64,000 nt of DNA from Oxalobacteraceae bacterium AB_14 (GCA_000381565.1 KB906724.1:2998674-3062673); one strand, 5' to 3'. Shown: positions 19,156 to 30,995, counted from the first letter of the stretch. Program-made: numbers and translations. Notes: generated from the letters alone by a model not told the origin.

Positions 19156-20211
19156 ATGAAGTATCCACAAATTATCGGCTTCGACGACGCGCTGCCGCAA
19201 CTGGACGGCTTCGACGCCATCATCGACGTCCGCAGCCCGGCCGAATTCGCGCTGGACCACCTGCCGGGCGCCATCAACGCGCCGGTGCTGGACGACGGGC
19301 AGCGCATCCGCGTCGGCACCCTGTACAAGCAGGTCAATGCTTTCGAGGCGAAGAAGGTCGGCGCCGCGCTGGTGGCCAAAAACATCGCCGCCCACATCGA
19401 AGCGCTGTGGCTGGACCAGCCGCGCGAATGGCGGCCGCTGATTTATTGCTGGCGCGGCGGCAACCGCAGCGGCTCGATGGCGCACATCCTGGCCAAGATA
19501 GGCTGGCCGGCGGCGCAGCTGGACGGCGGCTACAAAGCCTTCCGCGCCCACGTCAACGCCGCGCTGGAGCAGGCGCCGGCGTTGAATTTCAAGGTCATCT
19601 GCGGCACCACCGGCAGCGGCAAGAGCCGCCTGCTCGAAGTGCTGCACGCCAACGGCGCGCAGGTGCTCGACCTGGAGCGGCTGGCCGCGCATCGCGGCTC
19701 GGTGCTGGGCCAGCTGCCCAGCCAGCCGCAGCCCAGCCAGAAGGCTTTCGAGACCGCCATCTGGCATACGCTGCGCAACTTCGATCCGGCGCTGCCGGTG
19801 TTCGTCGAATCGGAAAGCAAGAAGGTCGGCAAGCTGCGCGTGCCGGCGGCGCTGATGGATACCATGCGCGCCTCGGACTGCATCGCGCTGACGCTGTCGC
19901 GCGCGTACCGGGTGCGCCTGCTGATGGAGGATTATGCGCACTTCACCGATAGCCCGGCCTCGCTCAACGAGCAGCTGGAACATCTGGCGGCGCTGCACGG
20001 CCGCGAGACAATCAAGCGCTGGCAAGCCATGGCGGTCGGCGGCGCCATGCCGGCGCTGGTGGAGGAACTGCTGGCCGACCACTACGATCCGGCCTACCTG
20101 CGTTCAATCGACCGCAACTTCGTCAAGTTCGCCCAGGCGCTGCCGCTGGAACTGCCGGATATCGATGCCAGGGCTTTCCACGACGCCGCGCTGTCGCTGA
20201 TGGCGCGCTAA
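19156..20211 (+). CDS. mnmH: tRNA 2-selenouridine synthase
   Basis: The 351-residue protein (also SelU/YbbB) replaces sulfur by selenium in 2-thiouridine at the tRNA wobble position. An N-terminal rhodanese domain shows IIDVRSPAEFALDHLPGA and the active-site Cys in YCWRGGNRSGSMA (near residue 97). The C-terminal P-loop domain has GTTGSGKSRLLE near residue 155. Length is normal (about 350-365). In E. coli ybbB lies near tesA-ybbA, so the neighbourhood is conserved. The ATG is only about 18 bases from the left-end hairpin of the tnpB element and has no Shine-Dalgarno, so the insertion probably replaced its native upstream sequence. Confidence 0.94.
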   Translation: MKYPQIIGFDDALPQLDGFDAIIDVRSPAEFALDHLPGAINAPVLDDGQRIRVGTLYKQVNAFEAKKVGAALVAKNIAAHIEALWLDQPREWRPLIYCWRGGNRSGSMAHILAKIGWPAAQLDGGYKAFRAHVNAALEQAPALNFKVICGTTGSGKSRLLEVLHANGAQVLDLERLAAHRGSVLGQLPSQPQPSQKAFETAIWHTLRNFDPALPVFVESESKKVGKLRVPAALMDTMRASDCIALTLSRAYRVRLLMEDYAHFTDSPASLNEQLEHLAALHGRETIKRWQAMAVGGAMPALVEELLADHYDPAYLRSIDRNFVKFAQALPLELPDIDARAFHDAALSLMAR

Positions 20212-20239
20212 CGGCAGCGCCACGGCCGCGCGAACAACA

Positions 20240-20279
20240 CAAAAGCCCTGAAGCCGGCATCCGGCTTTCAGGGCTTTGT
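20240..20279. terminator. Bidirectional terminator between mnmH and a PEP-CTERM gene
   Basis: GCCCTGAAGCCGG and CCGGCTTTCAGGGC form a long stem with one mismatch and a 3-base loop, with T-rich tails on both strands. It lies between two convergent genes and can serve both. Confidence 0.8.
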
Positions 20280-20306
20280 CCTATCGACTGCGCGTGCATT
20301 TGCCGA

Positions 20307-20819
20307 TCAGGCGTCAGTCTTTTTGCGGCGGCGTCCGATGTACGACAGAATACCCAGACCGCCCAGCATCATGATGTAGGTTTCCGGCTCCGGCACAGGA
20401 TTCACGTTCAGTCCGCCGGAATAGCTGGCGGTGACGCTGTTCGACATCCCCGACACCGTCAGCACCAAGGGACCGCTGACCCAGACAGGGTCGAGCGTAC
20501 CGGTTTCGACCGCACCGGTGGGCGTGAACGTCAAGGCATTGCCGTTCACGCTGGCCGAGATGAAGTCGATGTCGTGACCACCGCTCAGATTCATGGTTTG
20601 CAGCCACCCGTCCAGCACGCTGGGGCCGACCGATGGGCTGAAGGTGATGACGTCGGTGAACATGCCCGCCGTCAGATGGGTCACGCCAAAGGCCGTGCTA
20701 TAGCCTATGGCAGGATTGCCACTGAGAGAAAATCCCAGCACCTGACTGTCGCCGGCGGCATGGCTTGACATCGAGGCGGCCGCCAGCACGGTCCCGATGA
20801 AGAACGATTTTAGTTTCAT
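20307..20819 (-). CDS. PEP-CTERM sorting domain protein, secreted
   Basis: The 170-residue protein has an N-terminal signal peptide (MKLKSFFIGTVLAAASMSSHAA) and a C-terminal PEP-CTERM tail: VPEPETYIMMLGGLGIL followed by RRRKK. Exosortase recognises such tails for sorting to the cell surface or exopolysaccharide. The region GMFTDVITFS resembles the FxDxF subgroup of short PEP-CTERM proteins, but not exactly. The body is beta-rich with no catalytic motif. Start ATG 20819 has GGGGA five bases upstream. It is convergent with mnmH and lies downstream of ppiD across a 250-bp gap in which I see nothing but low-complexity G-rich sequence. Confidence 0.88.
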   Translation of the reverse strand: MKLKSFFIGTVLAAASMSSHAAGDSQVLGFSLSGNPAIGYSTAFGVTHLTAGMFTDVITFSPSVGPSVLDGWLQTMNLSGGHDIDFISASVNGNALTFTPTGAVETGTLDPVWVSGPLVLTVSGMSNSVTASYSGGLNVNPVPEPETYIMMLGGLGILSYIGRRRKKTDA

Positions 20820-21069
20820 ATTTTCCCCGTAAAAAAATGTGGAAACCAGATACGCCTGATGAGCTAGCTGCGCGAGGTAAAGTTACACCCACCAAATTTA
20901 GATGTCAATAAATTATTCAAAAAGAACAATTAACTAGCGAAAACGAAGGGATAGTCGGAACCATCTGGGAGATCGGAGGAGCGGGGGAGCGGTGGAGCGG
21001 TGCGGACACACCGTGAAAGGAAGGGGGCTACGGAGCCGGGAAGCGGGTGGAGCTTCCCGGCGAACTACT

Positions 21070-22980
21070 TTACTTCACTTCTGCTACTGTGGCTTTTACG
21101 ATCGGCTTCAGGATCTTGACCTTGGCCTTGTGCTTCAGCAGCTCGATGTAGTCATGCATTTCTTGCTGGGCGATGATGCTGCTGATCTGCTCGGCTTCGG
21201 ACTTGCGGCGGGCCTCGTCCTGCACTTCAGGCTGCTGCACCTTGCCGATGCGGTAGATGCCGTAGCCCATGCCAGGCACATCCACGCCAACGTAGGCAGG
21301 CAGCTTGGCGGTATCGGCTTTCATCACTTCCTGCAGCGCCAGGCCGTTCACGCCTTCCGGCTTGGAACGGGACACCAGCATGGCGGCGCCGAAACCGGTG
21401 GCGTCGCCGGATTTCTTGAAGGCGGCCAGTTTCTCGGCGCCGGCCTTGGCGGCCAGTTTGGCGGCTTCTTCCATCGTCACGCGCTGACGGATGGCGGCGT
21501 CGACCTCGGCCAGCGGACGCTTGCTGGCAGGCTTGAATTCGACGATGCGGCCTGCCACCAGGGTGCTCGGCGCGGTCTCGACCGCTTCGGTGTTGCGCTT
21601 GCTGCTGATCGACTCGTTCGAGAACAGCGCGGCCAGGAACTTGGCGTTGTTGTAAGGCGCAGTAGCGGCCATCGGCGACGGCGTGCGCGACACATTGGCG
21701 GCCGTTTCGATCTTCAGGCCCAGCTTGTCGGCAACCGGCTTCAGGCTGTCGGACTGCTCGTAGACGGTATTGGTGAAGGCTTCCGCCATTTCCGAATACT
21801 TCTTCGCGGCTTTCTGCTTTTTCAGCGCTTCGGCCACTTCGGTCTTCACTTCTTCCAGCGGCTTGACCACGGCAGGCTTGAGCGCGGTCACGGTCAGCAC
21901 GTGGAAACCGAATTCCGACTGCACCGGATCGCTGATCTCGCCCTGCTTGAGCTTGAGCACGGCGGCTTCGACCGGCGCCGGCAGCGAACCCTTGGTGACG
22001 ATGTCCAGATCGCCGCCCAGTTCGCCCGATGCCGGATCTTCCGACTTGGCCTTGGCGACCTTGGCGAAGTCGCCTGGGGTCTTGCGCAACTCGGCCACGA
22101 TGGCGTCGGCCTTGGCCTTGGCGGCGGCGGTTTCGGCGGCGCTGGCGCCCTTCTTCAGCGCGATCAGGATGTGCGCGGCGCGGCGGCTTTCAGGCGTCGT
22201 GAAGCCAGCCTGGTTGGCGGCGTAATACGCGGCCACTTCGGCGTCGGTCACGGCGATCTGGCTCAGGACGGCATCGCTGTTGAAGACCACGTATTCGATC
22301 TTGGCCTGCTCAGGCACTTCGAAGAACTTGCCGTTCTTGTCGTAGAAAGCCTTGACCATGGCGTCGGTGATCTTCACTTGCGGCACGAAGTCGGCCACCG
22401 GCAGCAGCAGTTCCTGCACTTCGCGTTCCTGCGCGCCGATATCGGACAAGGTCTTGGCCACGGCGCGCGGCGCGAAGCCGGTGGCCTGGACGGCGTTGCC
22501 CAGCTGTTGCAGAGTCAGGTCGCGGCGCATGCGCTGGTCATACATGGTCGGCGTCATGCCTTGCGCGGCCAGGATGGTCTTGTAGCGCTCCATGTCGAAC
22601 GCGCCCTCGCCGCCGAACTGCTCCTTGATGGTCTTTTGCAGCAGGGCGTCGCTGACGCTCAGGTGCGAACGCACCACTTCGGCAGCCACGGCGCGCTCGG
22701 CGATCAGCTGGTCGAGGATGTTTTGCTTGAATTCCGGGGTGTCGAACATCTTCTGGTCAAACTGCGCGCCCATGCGCTGGCGGTAGCTGTCGAGCTGGTT
22801 GCGCACGGCATTATCGAACTCTTGCTGGCTCAGGGGTTTGCCGTCGATTTTGGCGATCGTATTGGCGTCGTCGCCGAAGCTCTTGTAACTGCCGATGCCG
22901 ACGAATGCGAACGACGGGACGATGATAATCGCCAGGAGTATCTGCATCAAACGTTGATGGGTACGAATAAATTCAAACAT
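21070..22980 (-). CDS. ppiD: Periplasmic folding chaperone / peptidyl-prolyl isomerase PpiD
   Basis: The 636-residue protein starts MFEFIRTHQRLMQILL and has one N-terminal membrane anchor (AIIIVPSFAFVGIG), then a SurA-N-like chaperone region and a parvulin domain from about residue 265 (SRRAAHILIALKKG, then GELGGDLDIV and FGFHVLTV). PpiD faces the periplasm and helps proteins leaving the Sec translocon. The frame extends upstream to 23043, but the 22980 ATG gives the usual family N-terminus and places the basic segment before the membrane helix. The gene follows the lon-hupB-tRNA block as in other betaproteobacteria; here a PEP-CTERM gene is inserted on each side of it. Confidence 0.93.
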   Translation of the reverse strand: MFEFIRTHQRLMQILLAIIIVPSFAFVGIGSYKSFGDDANTIAKIDGKPLSQQEFDNAVRNQLDSYRQRMGAQFDQKMFDTPEFKQNILDQLIAERAVAAEVVRSHLSVSDALLQKTIKEQFGGEGAFDMERYKTILAAQGMTPTMYDQRMRRDLTLQQLGNAVQATGFAPRAVAKTLSDIGAQEREVQELLLPVADFVPQVKITDAMVKAFYDKNGKFFEVPEQAKIEYVVFNSDAVLSQIAVTDAEVAAYYAANQAGFTTPESRRAAHILIALKKGASAAETAAAKAKADAIVAELRKTPGDFAKVAKAKSEDPASGELGGDLDIVTKGSLPAPVEAAVLKLKQGEISDPVQSEFGFHVLTVTALKPAVVKPLEEVKTEVAEALKKQKAAKKYSEMAEAFTNTVYEQSDSLKPVADKLGLKIETAANVSRTPSPMAATAPYNNAKFLAALFSNESISSKRNTEAVETAPSTLVAGRIVEFKPASKRPLAEVDAAIRQRVTMEEAAKLAAKAGAEKLAAFKKSGDATGFGAAMLVSRSKPEGVNGLALQEVMKADTAKLPAYVGVDVPGMGYGIYRIGKVQQPEVQDEARRKSEAEQISSIIAQQEMHDYIELLKHKAKVKILKPIVKATVAEVK

Positions 22981-23127
22981 GGTCTGCCAATTCGGATTGA
23001 GTGGAACTTGCACATGCAAAAAAGGCGAACTCGCGTTCGCCAATTCCGGTTGGCGGATTTTACAGCGCGCCCCCCTCTATAGCAAGAGTAAATCATTGGC
23101 AAAACAGTCACGCCGCCACACTGGACA

Positions 23128-23150
23128 ACAAAAAGCCCGCCGAGGCGGGC
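23128..23150 (-). terminator. Rho-independent terminator of the second PEP-CTERM gene
   Basis: On the minus strand GCCCGCC-TCG-GCGGGC forms a strong hairpin followed by TTTTT. It lies about 20 bp past the stop codon at 23172 and separates this gene from ppiD. Confidence 0.85.
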
Positions 23151-23171
23151 CTGGTGTTACAAGACCGGCAA

Positions 23172-23762
23172 TCAGCCTTGGCGGCGGCGGCGCGCAACCA
23201 CGCCCAACAGCGCCAGGCCGCCCAGCAGCATGCCGTAGGTTTCCGGTTCCGGCACGGCGGCGATGGTCACGTTGTCCAGCAAGGCACCCTGGTTGTCGCG
23301 GCCCTGGTCGGCGAAGCTGAAGCCCACCAGGCCGTTGGCGCTGGCGGTATAGGTCAGGCTAAAGGCTTGGAAGCCGTCGGCGGCCGAGCGGGTGAAGGTC
23401 TGGTAGCCGCTACCGAAACCCACTTCAACGGTGTCGTTGCCCGCGCCACGGTTGTTACCCGCCAGGTCGAACGACAGCTTGTAGGTAACGCCAGCGCTCA
23501 GCGCAACCGAGTTGAACAGCAGGCCAGCGCGGCCGGTCGAGCCGTCCAGGTCGACGTAGCGTCCATTGCCCGGCAGCAGGTCGAAGAAGCCCGGCGCGCC
23601 GATGACGTCCACGGTGCCGCCGGCGACTGCCCAGCCGCCCTGGAAGTTGGTGGCGTTCAAGGCCAGCGTATCGGTGTCGAAATTATCGGAAAAAACCGGC
23701 GCCGCCTGGGCCGCCGATGCGCACAGCAAAGCTGCGGCCATAGCAAATTTCTTAAAAGCCAT
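23172..23762 (-). CDS. PEP-CTERM sorting domain protein, secreted beta-sandwich
   Basis: The 196-residue protein has a signal peptide (MAFKKFAMAAALLCASAAQAA), a beta-rich body and a PEP-CTERM tail (VPEPETYGMLLGGLALLG, then RRRRQG). The body text FSDNFDTDTLALNATNFQGGW and LSFDLAGNNRG is like carbohydrate-binding or concanavalin-like domains seen in other PEP-CTERM proteins, but I cannot name the fold with certainty. The 23762 ATG has AAGGGGAT seven bases upstream; a longer frame to 23789 is less likely. It lies between tRNA-Asp and ppiD and has its own terminator. Confidence 0.88.
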   Translation of the reverse strand: MAFKKFAMAAALLCASAAQAAPVFSDNFDTDTLALNATNFQGGWAVAGGTVDVIGAPGFFDLLPGNGRYVDLDGSTGRAGLLFNSVALSAGVTYKLSFDLAGNNRGAGNDTVEVGFGSGYQTFTRSAADGFQAFSLTYTASANGLVGFSFADQGRDNQGALLDNVTIAAVPEPETYGMLLGGLALLGVVARRRRQG

Positions 23763-23952
23763 AGTGTATCCCCTTGGTAAATTGCTCATCAGATTAATAT
23801 AGTTTCAGTGCTGCGAGGATGGATCATACTATCGATGAGCTAGGCGCTTGCGCACGATACCATCAGTAAATATCTGTTTCTAATGCGGATATTGATGGCG
23901 GAGCGAAGGATATTCAAAGCAGGGAACTTGAATTAATGCGCGCGATAAAAAG

Positions 23953-23983
23953 AAAAACCCCGCAGCCAGTAATAGCTGCGGGG
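23953..23983 (-). terminator. Terminator downstream of tRNA-Asp
   Basis: On the minus strand CCCCGCAGC and GCTGCGGGG form a 9-bp stem with an 8-base loop followed by TTTTTC. It lies just past the tRNA CCA end and closes the hupB-tRNA transcript. Confidence 0.85.
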
Positions 23984-23994
23984 TATCTTGTTCT

Positions 23995-24071
23995 TGGCGG
24001 AGCGGACGGGACTCGAACCCGCGACCCCCGGCGTGACAGGCCGGTATTCTAACCAACTGAACTACCGCTCC
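23995..24071 (-). tRNA. tRNA-Asp (GTC)
   Basis: The minus strand begins GGAGCGGTAGTTCAG and folds as a 77-base cloverleaf with anticodon loop CTGTCAC (anticodon GTC), T-arm GGTTCGAGTCC and encoded CCA. It follows tRNA-Val by 51 bases and probably shares its transcript. Confidence 0.96.
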
Positions 24072-24122
24072 AACAAAACACTGGGTACTGCACTTATTTA
24101 CCACACTTACTAGCTGCAAAAC

Positions 24123-24198
24123 TGGTGGGCGGTGAGAGGCTCGAACTCCCGACCTAAGCCTTGTAAGGGCTCCGCTCTACCAACTGAGCTAACCGCCC
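24123..24198 (-). tRNA. tRNA-Val (TAC)
   Basis: The minus strand begins GGGCGGTTAGCTCAG and forms a 76-base cloverleaf. The anticodon loop is CTTACAA, giving anticodon TAC, with T-arm GAGTTCGAGCCTC and encoded CCA. It lies 60 bp downstream of hupB. Confidence 0.96.
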
Positions 24199-24258
24199 GT
24201 TTTGCCTTGAGTGAGCAACTCATTAGCTTGTTAGCTGCTTGCTGCTCACTGAAGTCCG

Positions 24259-24531
24259 TTAGTTTACAGCATCTTTCAAAGCTTTACCAGCTTTAAATTT
24301 AGGAACTTTAGCCGCTTCGATGATGATCTCTTCTTTGGTGCGCGGATTGCGGCCGGTACGGGCAGCGCGTTCGCTCACGGAGAAGGTACCAAAGCCGACC
24401 AGGGTGACGCTGTCGTTCTTTTGCAGGGTGGTGGTTACACCGTCGATCACCGCGTCGAGTGCGCGTGCAGCAGCCGCTTTCGAGATATCAGCGGTAGTAG
24501 CAATATGGTCGATCAATTCAGTCTTATTCAA
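24259..24531 (-). CDS. hupB: DNA-binding protein HU-beta
   Basis: The 90-residue protein is a full-length HU subunit: [18 protein letters not shown] at the start, the dimer core, and the DNA-binding arm [22 protein letters not shown] bends and compacts DNA and affects replication, recombination and transcription. It sits after lon, as in many proteobacteria. It has its own promoter (24623-24652), separated from lon by the lon terminator, and is followed by two tRNA genes without a strong terminator between them. Confidence 0.97.
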   Translation of the reverse strand: MNKTELIDHIATTADISKAAAARALDAVIDGVTTTLQKNDSVTLVGFGTFSVSERAARTGRNPRTKEEIIIEAAKVPKFKAGKALKDAVN

Positions 24532-24622
24532 AGCAATTCCCCGTCACAAAGGTTATATCGTTTTAGCCCGCAGATAACGGTAATTGAATACCGTTGTCAG
24601 GCCGAGAAAAATCTCAGGCCGT

Positions 24623-24652
24623 ATTAAACAAGCCAGCCCGCCCCTGTGTCAA
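24623..24652 (-). promoter_or_regulatory. Sigma-70-type promoter of hupB
   Basis: On the minus strand a perfect -35 TTGACA is followed, after 18 bases, by TTTAAT (five of six -10 matches). It lies about 90 bp upstream of the hupB ATG and just downstream of the lon terminator. Confidence 0.75.
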
Positions 24653-24684
24653 GCGCTGCACCATAGAAAAATGGGATCAAATAA

Positions 24685-24714
24685 CAAACAGGCGCCATAA
24701 AGGCGCCTGTTTGT
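24685..24714 (-). terminator. Rho-independent terminator of lon
   Basis: CAAACAGGCGCC and GGCGCCTGTTTG form a 12-bp stem with a short loop, and T-rich sequence follows on the minus strand. It separates lon from hupB. Confidence 0.8.
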
Positions 24715-24744
24715 GCATCAGCAGTTACTAAACACCAGTAAAAG

Positions 24745-27156
<2,412 letters not shown>

Positions 27157-27292
27157 GGCGTACCTTATGTGAAAGCGTGATTATGATGTGGGCGCTGTTC
27201 CGCCGAATCACAAGACCGACCTACCAGAAATAATTCTCCTAAAAAAGAGTATTTTCAAAGAAGCCAATCATGTTCTAAAAAAACGCGTCAAA

Positions 27293-27337
27293 TAAAAAAG
27301 CCACGCGTGACAAACGGTGCTGTCACGAGTGGCTTTC
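27293..27337 (-). terminator. Rho-independent terminator of clpX
   Basis: On the minus strand AAAGCCACTCGTGACA pairs with TGTCACGCGTGGC, with one mismatch and a loop of about 10 bases, followed by TTTTTTA. It lies about 100 bp past the clpX stop in the 283-bp clpX-lon gap. Confidence 0.85.
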
Positions 27338-27439
27338 CGAATGAAGCCTGCATTCTTTTATTGGTTTAAATTGTACCGCCTTGCCCCACGGATGCGAAAT
27401 GAATTTTGCTGCTGAGTGGGGTAAGTGTGCACAAGTTAT

Positions 27440-28708
27440 TTAATTCTCACCAGACGCCTTGGCCTGATCTTGGTAGATCAATAAAGGTTTGGCGCCACTG
27501 GTGATCGTATTTTCATCGATCACCACTTTGGTGACGTTGGTTTCATTTGGCAGCTCGTACATGGTATCGAGCAGCGCGTGTTCCAGGATCGAACGCAGGC
27601 CGCGCGCGCCGGTCTTGCGGGCCAGCGCTTTCTTGGCGATGGCATGCAGCGCGGCCGGGCGGATTTCCAGTTCGGCGCCTTCCATGTCGAGCAGCTTGGC
27701 GTACTGTTTGACCAGCGCGTTCTTCGGCTCGACCAGGATCTGGATCAGCGCCTCCTCGGTCAGTTCCGACAGCGTGGCGACCACCGGCAGGCGGCCGACC
27801 AGCTCGGGAATCAGGCCGAACTTGATCAGGTCTTCCGGTTCCGCTTCCAGCAACACGTCGCTGGCGCTGCGCTCCTTCTTGCTCTTCACGCTGGCCGAGA
27901 AACCGATGCCGGATTTTTCCGAACGGTTGGAAATGACCTTGGCCAGGCCGTCGAAGGCGCCGCCGCAGATGAACATGATGTTGGTGGTGTCGATCTGCAC
28001 GAAATCCTGGTTGGGATGCTTGCGGCCGCCTTGTGGCGGCACCGACGCCATCGTGCCCTCGATCAGTTTCAGCAGCGCCTGCTGCACGCCCTCGCCCGAG
28101 ACGTCGCGGGTGATCGACGGGTTGTCCGACTTGCGCGAGATCTTGTCGATCTCATCGATGTAGACGATGCCGCGCTGGGCTTTTTCCACATCGTAGTTGC
28201 AGCTTTGCAACAGTTTTTGGATGATATTCTCGACGTCCTCGCCCACATAACCGGCTTCGGTCAGGGTGGTGGCGTCGGCGATGACGAACGGCACGTTCAG
28301 CATGCGGGCCAGGGTCTGGGCCAGCAGGGTCTTGCCCGAGCCGGTAGGGCCGACCAGCAAGATGTTGCTCTTGGCCAGTTCGATGTCGTCTTTCTTGCCC
28401 AGGTGCTTGAGGCGCTTGTAGTGGTTGTACACCGCAACCGACAGGATGCGCTTGGCCGTTTGCTGGCCAATGACGTACTGGTCCAGCAAGTCCTTGATTT
28501 CATGCGGGGTCGGCAGGTCCGACTTGGCGCCCGTGACCGACTCGATGGCCGAGGTTTCGTCGCGGATGATGTCATTGCACAGGTCAATGCATTCGTCGCA
28601 GATGAAGACCGATGGGCCGGCGATAAGTTTCTTTACCTCGTGCTGGCTCTTGCCGCAAAACGAGCAGTACAGTAATTTTTCGCCGCTGGAGGATTTTTTG
28701 TCTGACAT
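27440..28708 (-). CDS. clpX: ClpXP protease ATPase subunit ClpX
   Basis: The 422-residue protein has the ClpX N-terminal zinc domain ([11 protein letters not shown], then [10 protein letters not shown]), the AAA+ module with Walker [13 protein letters not shown] and Walker [11 protein letters not shown], and the ClpP-docking loop region LIPELVGR...; it unfolds tagged substrates and feeds them to ClpP. Length equals the family norm (about 420). It lies downstream of clpP, but a hairpin with T runs separates the two, so clpX probably also has its own promoter. Confidence 0.98.
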   Translation of the reverse strand: MSDKKSSSGEKLLYCSFCGKSQHEVKKLIAGPSVFICDECIDLCNDIIRDETSAIESVTGAKSDLPTPHEIKDLLDQYVIGQQTAKRILSVAVYNHYKRLKHLGKKDDIELAKSNILLVGPTGSGKTLLAQTLARMLNVPFVIADATTLTEAGYVGEDVENIIQKLLQSCNYDVEKAQRGIVYIDEIDKISRKSDNPSITRDVSGEGVQQALLKLIEGTMASVPPQGGRKHPNQDFVQIDTTNIMFICGGAFDGLAKVISNRSEKSGIGFSASVKSKKERSASDVLLEAEPEDLIKFGLIPELVGRLPVVATLSELTEEALIQILVEPKNALVKQYAKLLDMEGAELEIRPAALHAIAKKALARKTGARGLRSILEHALLDTMYELPNETNVTKVVIDENTITSGAKPLLIYQDQAKASGEN

Positions 28709-28819
28709 GGGGCAGTTTTCTTTGGGTTACAGAATGGCTTGGCTGTTGCCAGGAAGCAGGTAATCGGTTTTATTAGCGTCTGGAAAAGCCCGCCCATGAC
28801 TACATGCTACCCGAAATAA

Positions 28820-28860
28820 AAACGAAACGCCCGAACGATTAATCGCCCGGGCGTTTTTTT
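28820..28860. terminator. Terminator between clpP and clpX
   Basis: An inverted repeat with CGCCCG and CGGGCG arms lies 22 bp past the clpP stop. On the minus strand it is followed by TTTCGTTTTT; the plus strand also ends in seven T. It should at least attenuate clpP read-through into clpX. Confidence 0.75.
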
Positions 28861-28881
28861 AGCAATGCTGCGAAGGAAGCA

Positions 28882-29508
28882 TCAAGCCCGGTTGGACAAC
28901 ATTTTGTCGATCAAACCGTACTCTACAGCCTCTTCCGCCGACATGAAACGGTCACGATCGGTGTCTTTGGCGATCTGCTCGACGGTTTGACCCGTGCGTT
29001 CAGCCATGATCGAGTTCAGACGATGGCGCAGGTACAGGATTTCCTTGGCCTGGATTTCGATGTCCGACGCCATGCCCTGCGAGCCGCCGGACGGCTGGTG
29101 TATCATGATGCGCGAGTTCGGCAGCGAGAAACGCTTGCCCTTGGCGCCGGCCGCCAGCAGGAAGGCGCCCATCGAGGCGGCCATGCCGGTGCACAGCGTC
29201 GACACGTCGGGCTTGATGAACTGCATCGTATCGAAGATCGCCAGGCCGGCCGAGACCGAGCCGCCTGGGGAGTTGATGTACAGCGAGATATCCTTGTCCG
29301 GATTTTCGCTCTCGAGGAACAGCAACTGGGCGACGATCAGGTTCGCCATCTGGTCGTTGACGGGGCCGACCATGAAGATTACGCGTTCCTTCAGCAGGCG
29401 CGAGTAAATGTCATAGGAGCGCTCGCCGCGGCCGCTTTGTTCGACCACCATCGGCACCAGGCCGAGCATTTCAGTGTCCAGCGCCGGATTACGGTTCATA
29501 CCAGTCAT
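28882..29508 (-). CDS. clpP: ATP-dependent Clp protease proteolytic subunit
   Basis: The 208-residue serine peptidase has the catalytic Ser112 in [11 protein letters not shown], His137 in [10 protein letters not shown] and an Asp near 186. It forms the double-heptamer chamber served by ClpX or ClpA. The ATG at 29508 has AAGGA six bases upstream, which supports this start over the next Met (29499). It lies 114 bp downstream of tig, with a small palindromic repeat in the gap. Confidence 0.98.
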   Translation of the reverse strand: MTGMNRNPALDTEMLGLVPMVVEQSGRGERSYDIYSRLLKERVIFMVGPVNDQMANLIVAQLLFLESENPDKDISLYINSPGGSVSAGLAIFDTMQFIKPDVSTLCTGMAASMGAFLLAAGAKGKRFSLPNSRIMIHQPSGGSQGMASDIEIQAKEILYLRHRLNSIMAERTGQTVEQIAKDTDRDRFMSAEEAVEYGLIDKMLSNRA

Positions 29509-29556
29509 TCCATTTCCTTGTGAAGCAGCTAGGGTCAGAAATCGTTTGCCGCTTGG

Positions 29557-29586
29557 CCGTCGTCCCCGCGCATGCGGGGATGACGG
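29557..29586. repeat. Palindromic REP-like element, single unit, between clpP and tig
   Basis: CCGTCGTCCCCGC and GCGGGGATGACGG form a near-perfect palindrome. Its GTCATCCCCGC core resembles the GTCATTCCCGC arms of the larger copies at 42863-42942 and 57135-57214. Confidence 0.7.
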
Positions 29587-29622
29587 CGGCCACGGCGCCG
29601 TCTCTATTCTATCCTAGCTGGA

Positions 29623-30963
29623 TTACGCTTGTGCGTTGCTTCCCATCAGTTCGTCGAAGGCCACGACCTTGGACGACGTTTTCGACAGGCCCAGCACGTA
29701 GTTGACGACGTTTTCTTCCAATACAAGGGCTTCGACTTCAGCCAGGCGACGACGATCGCTGTAGTAGTACTTCAGCACTTCGCGCGGGTCTTCGTAGCTC
29801 TGTGCGAAGTCTTCGACTTGCGCCTTGACCTGCTCAGGCTGGGCTTGCAGCTTGTTCTCGCCGACCAGTTGCGACAGGATCAGGCCCAGGCGTACGCGAC
29901 GCTCGGCCTTTTCCGCGAACAGTTCTGGTGGGAACGGGATGTCCTTGACGTTCATGCCGCGCTGAGCCATGTCTTGACGGGTCATTTCGGCCAGACGCTC
30001 GGTGTCTTGAGCGATCAGCGCTTGTGGCACGTCCAGGGTGGCGGTTTTCACCAGCGCATCCATCACGGCTTCCTTGTTGCGGGCTTTGACACGGCCGGCA
30101 ACTTCGCGTTCCAGGTTGACTTTGATGTCTTCGCGCATTTTAGCGACGTCGCCATCGGCCACGCCCAGCGACTTGGCGAATTCTGCATCGACTTCCGGCA
30201 GGTGCGCCCATTCCAGTTGCTTCAGGGTGATGGTGAACGTAGCGGTTTTGCCGGCCACGTCTTTACCATGGTAGTCCTCTGGGAAAGCCAGTGGGAAGGT
30301 CTTGGCTTCGCCGACTTTCAGGCCGACGGTGGCTGCTTCGAATTCCGGCAGCATGCGGCCTTCGCCCAGCACGAAAGCGTAGTCTTGAGCTTTGCCGCCT
30401 GGGAATTCAACGCCGTCGATCGAGCCGACGAAGTCGACGGTCACGCGGTCGCCGTTGGCTGCAATCGCTGCGCCGCCGTCGCCGTGCTCACCCGCTTCAC
30501 CCTTGGTGTGGAAGTGCACGCGCTGTTTGCGCAGGATTTCGATGGTTTTGTCGATTTCGGTTTCCGACACGTCAGCCTTGACGGTTTCGATTTCCACGGT
30601 GGTCAGGTCGCCAACGACGACTTCCGGGTAGATTTCAAAGGTGGCGTCGAAGGCCAGCACGCCTTCTGGCGCCTGTTCCTTGGGCTCGATGCGTGGGTAG
30701 CCTGCTACGCGCAGTTCGGCGGAATTGGCGGCGTCGTTGAAAGCACGGCCAACTTTATCGTTCAGCACTTCGGTCTCGATCTGATAACCGTACTGTGCTG
30801 CGACCATTTTCATAGGAACTTTACCCGGACGGAAGCCTGGTGCCTTAGCCGATTTGGCTTGCACTTTCAGACGCTTCTCAACTTCAGCGCGGACCTCGGT
30901 CAGCGGGAAGGAGATCGTGATACGACGTTCGAGTTTGCCTAAGGTTTCGACTGCAGTTGCCAT
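29623..30963 (-). CDS. tig: Trigger factor (ribosome-associated chaperone / PPIase)
   Basis: The 446-residue protein has the ribosome-binding N-terminal domain with the signature [11 protein letters not shown] (near residue 44), a central FKBP-like PPIase domain ([15 protein letters not shown] to [11 protein letters not shown]) and the long helical C-terminal arm domain. It binds ribosomes at the exit tunnel and shields nascent chains. Length is typical (about 430-450). I chose [10 protein letters not shown] at 30963; five extra in-frame residues to 30978 lack support. It lies 32 bp after tRNA-Leu with no hairpin terminator between, and upstream of clpP, the usual order. Confidence 0.97.
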   Translation of the reverse strand: MATAVETLGKLERRITISFPLTEVRAEVEKRLKVQAKSAKAPGFRPGKVPMKMVAAQYGYQIETEVLNDKVGRAFNDAANSAELRVAGYPRIEPKEQAPEGVLAFDATFEIYPEVVVGDLTTVEIETVKADVSETEIDKTIEILRKQRVHFHTKGEAGEHGDGGAAIAANGDRVTVDFVGSIDGVEFPGGKAQDYAFVLGEGRMLPEFEAATVGLKVGEAKTFPLAFPEDYHGKDVAGKTATFTITLKQLEWAHLPEVDAEFAKSLGVADGDVAKMREDIKVNLEREVAGRVKARNKEAVMDALVKTATLDVPQALIAQDTERLAEMTRQDMAQRGMNVKDIPFPPELFAEKAERRVRLGLILSQLVGENKLQAQPEQVKAQVEDFAQSYEDPREVLKYYYSDRRRLAEVEALVLEENVVNYVLGLSKTSSKVVAFDELMGSNAQA

Positions 30964-30995
30964 GTAAAAATCGTCCAAAAAAATAGTAATACAGT

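Noticed and set aside
20940..21060. G-rich GGAGCGG-type repeats between PEP-CTERM and ppiD
   Set aside because: The units are short and irregular, with no consistent period or palindrome; treated as low-complexity sequence.
24199..24258. Weak inverted repeat after hupB as a terminator
   Set aside because: The arms (TGAGCA / TGCTCA) are short with a long loop and no T run, so co-transcription with tRNA-Val seems more likely.
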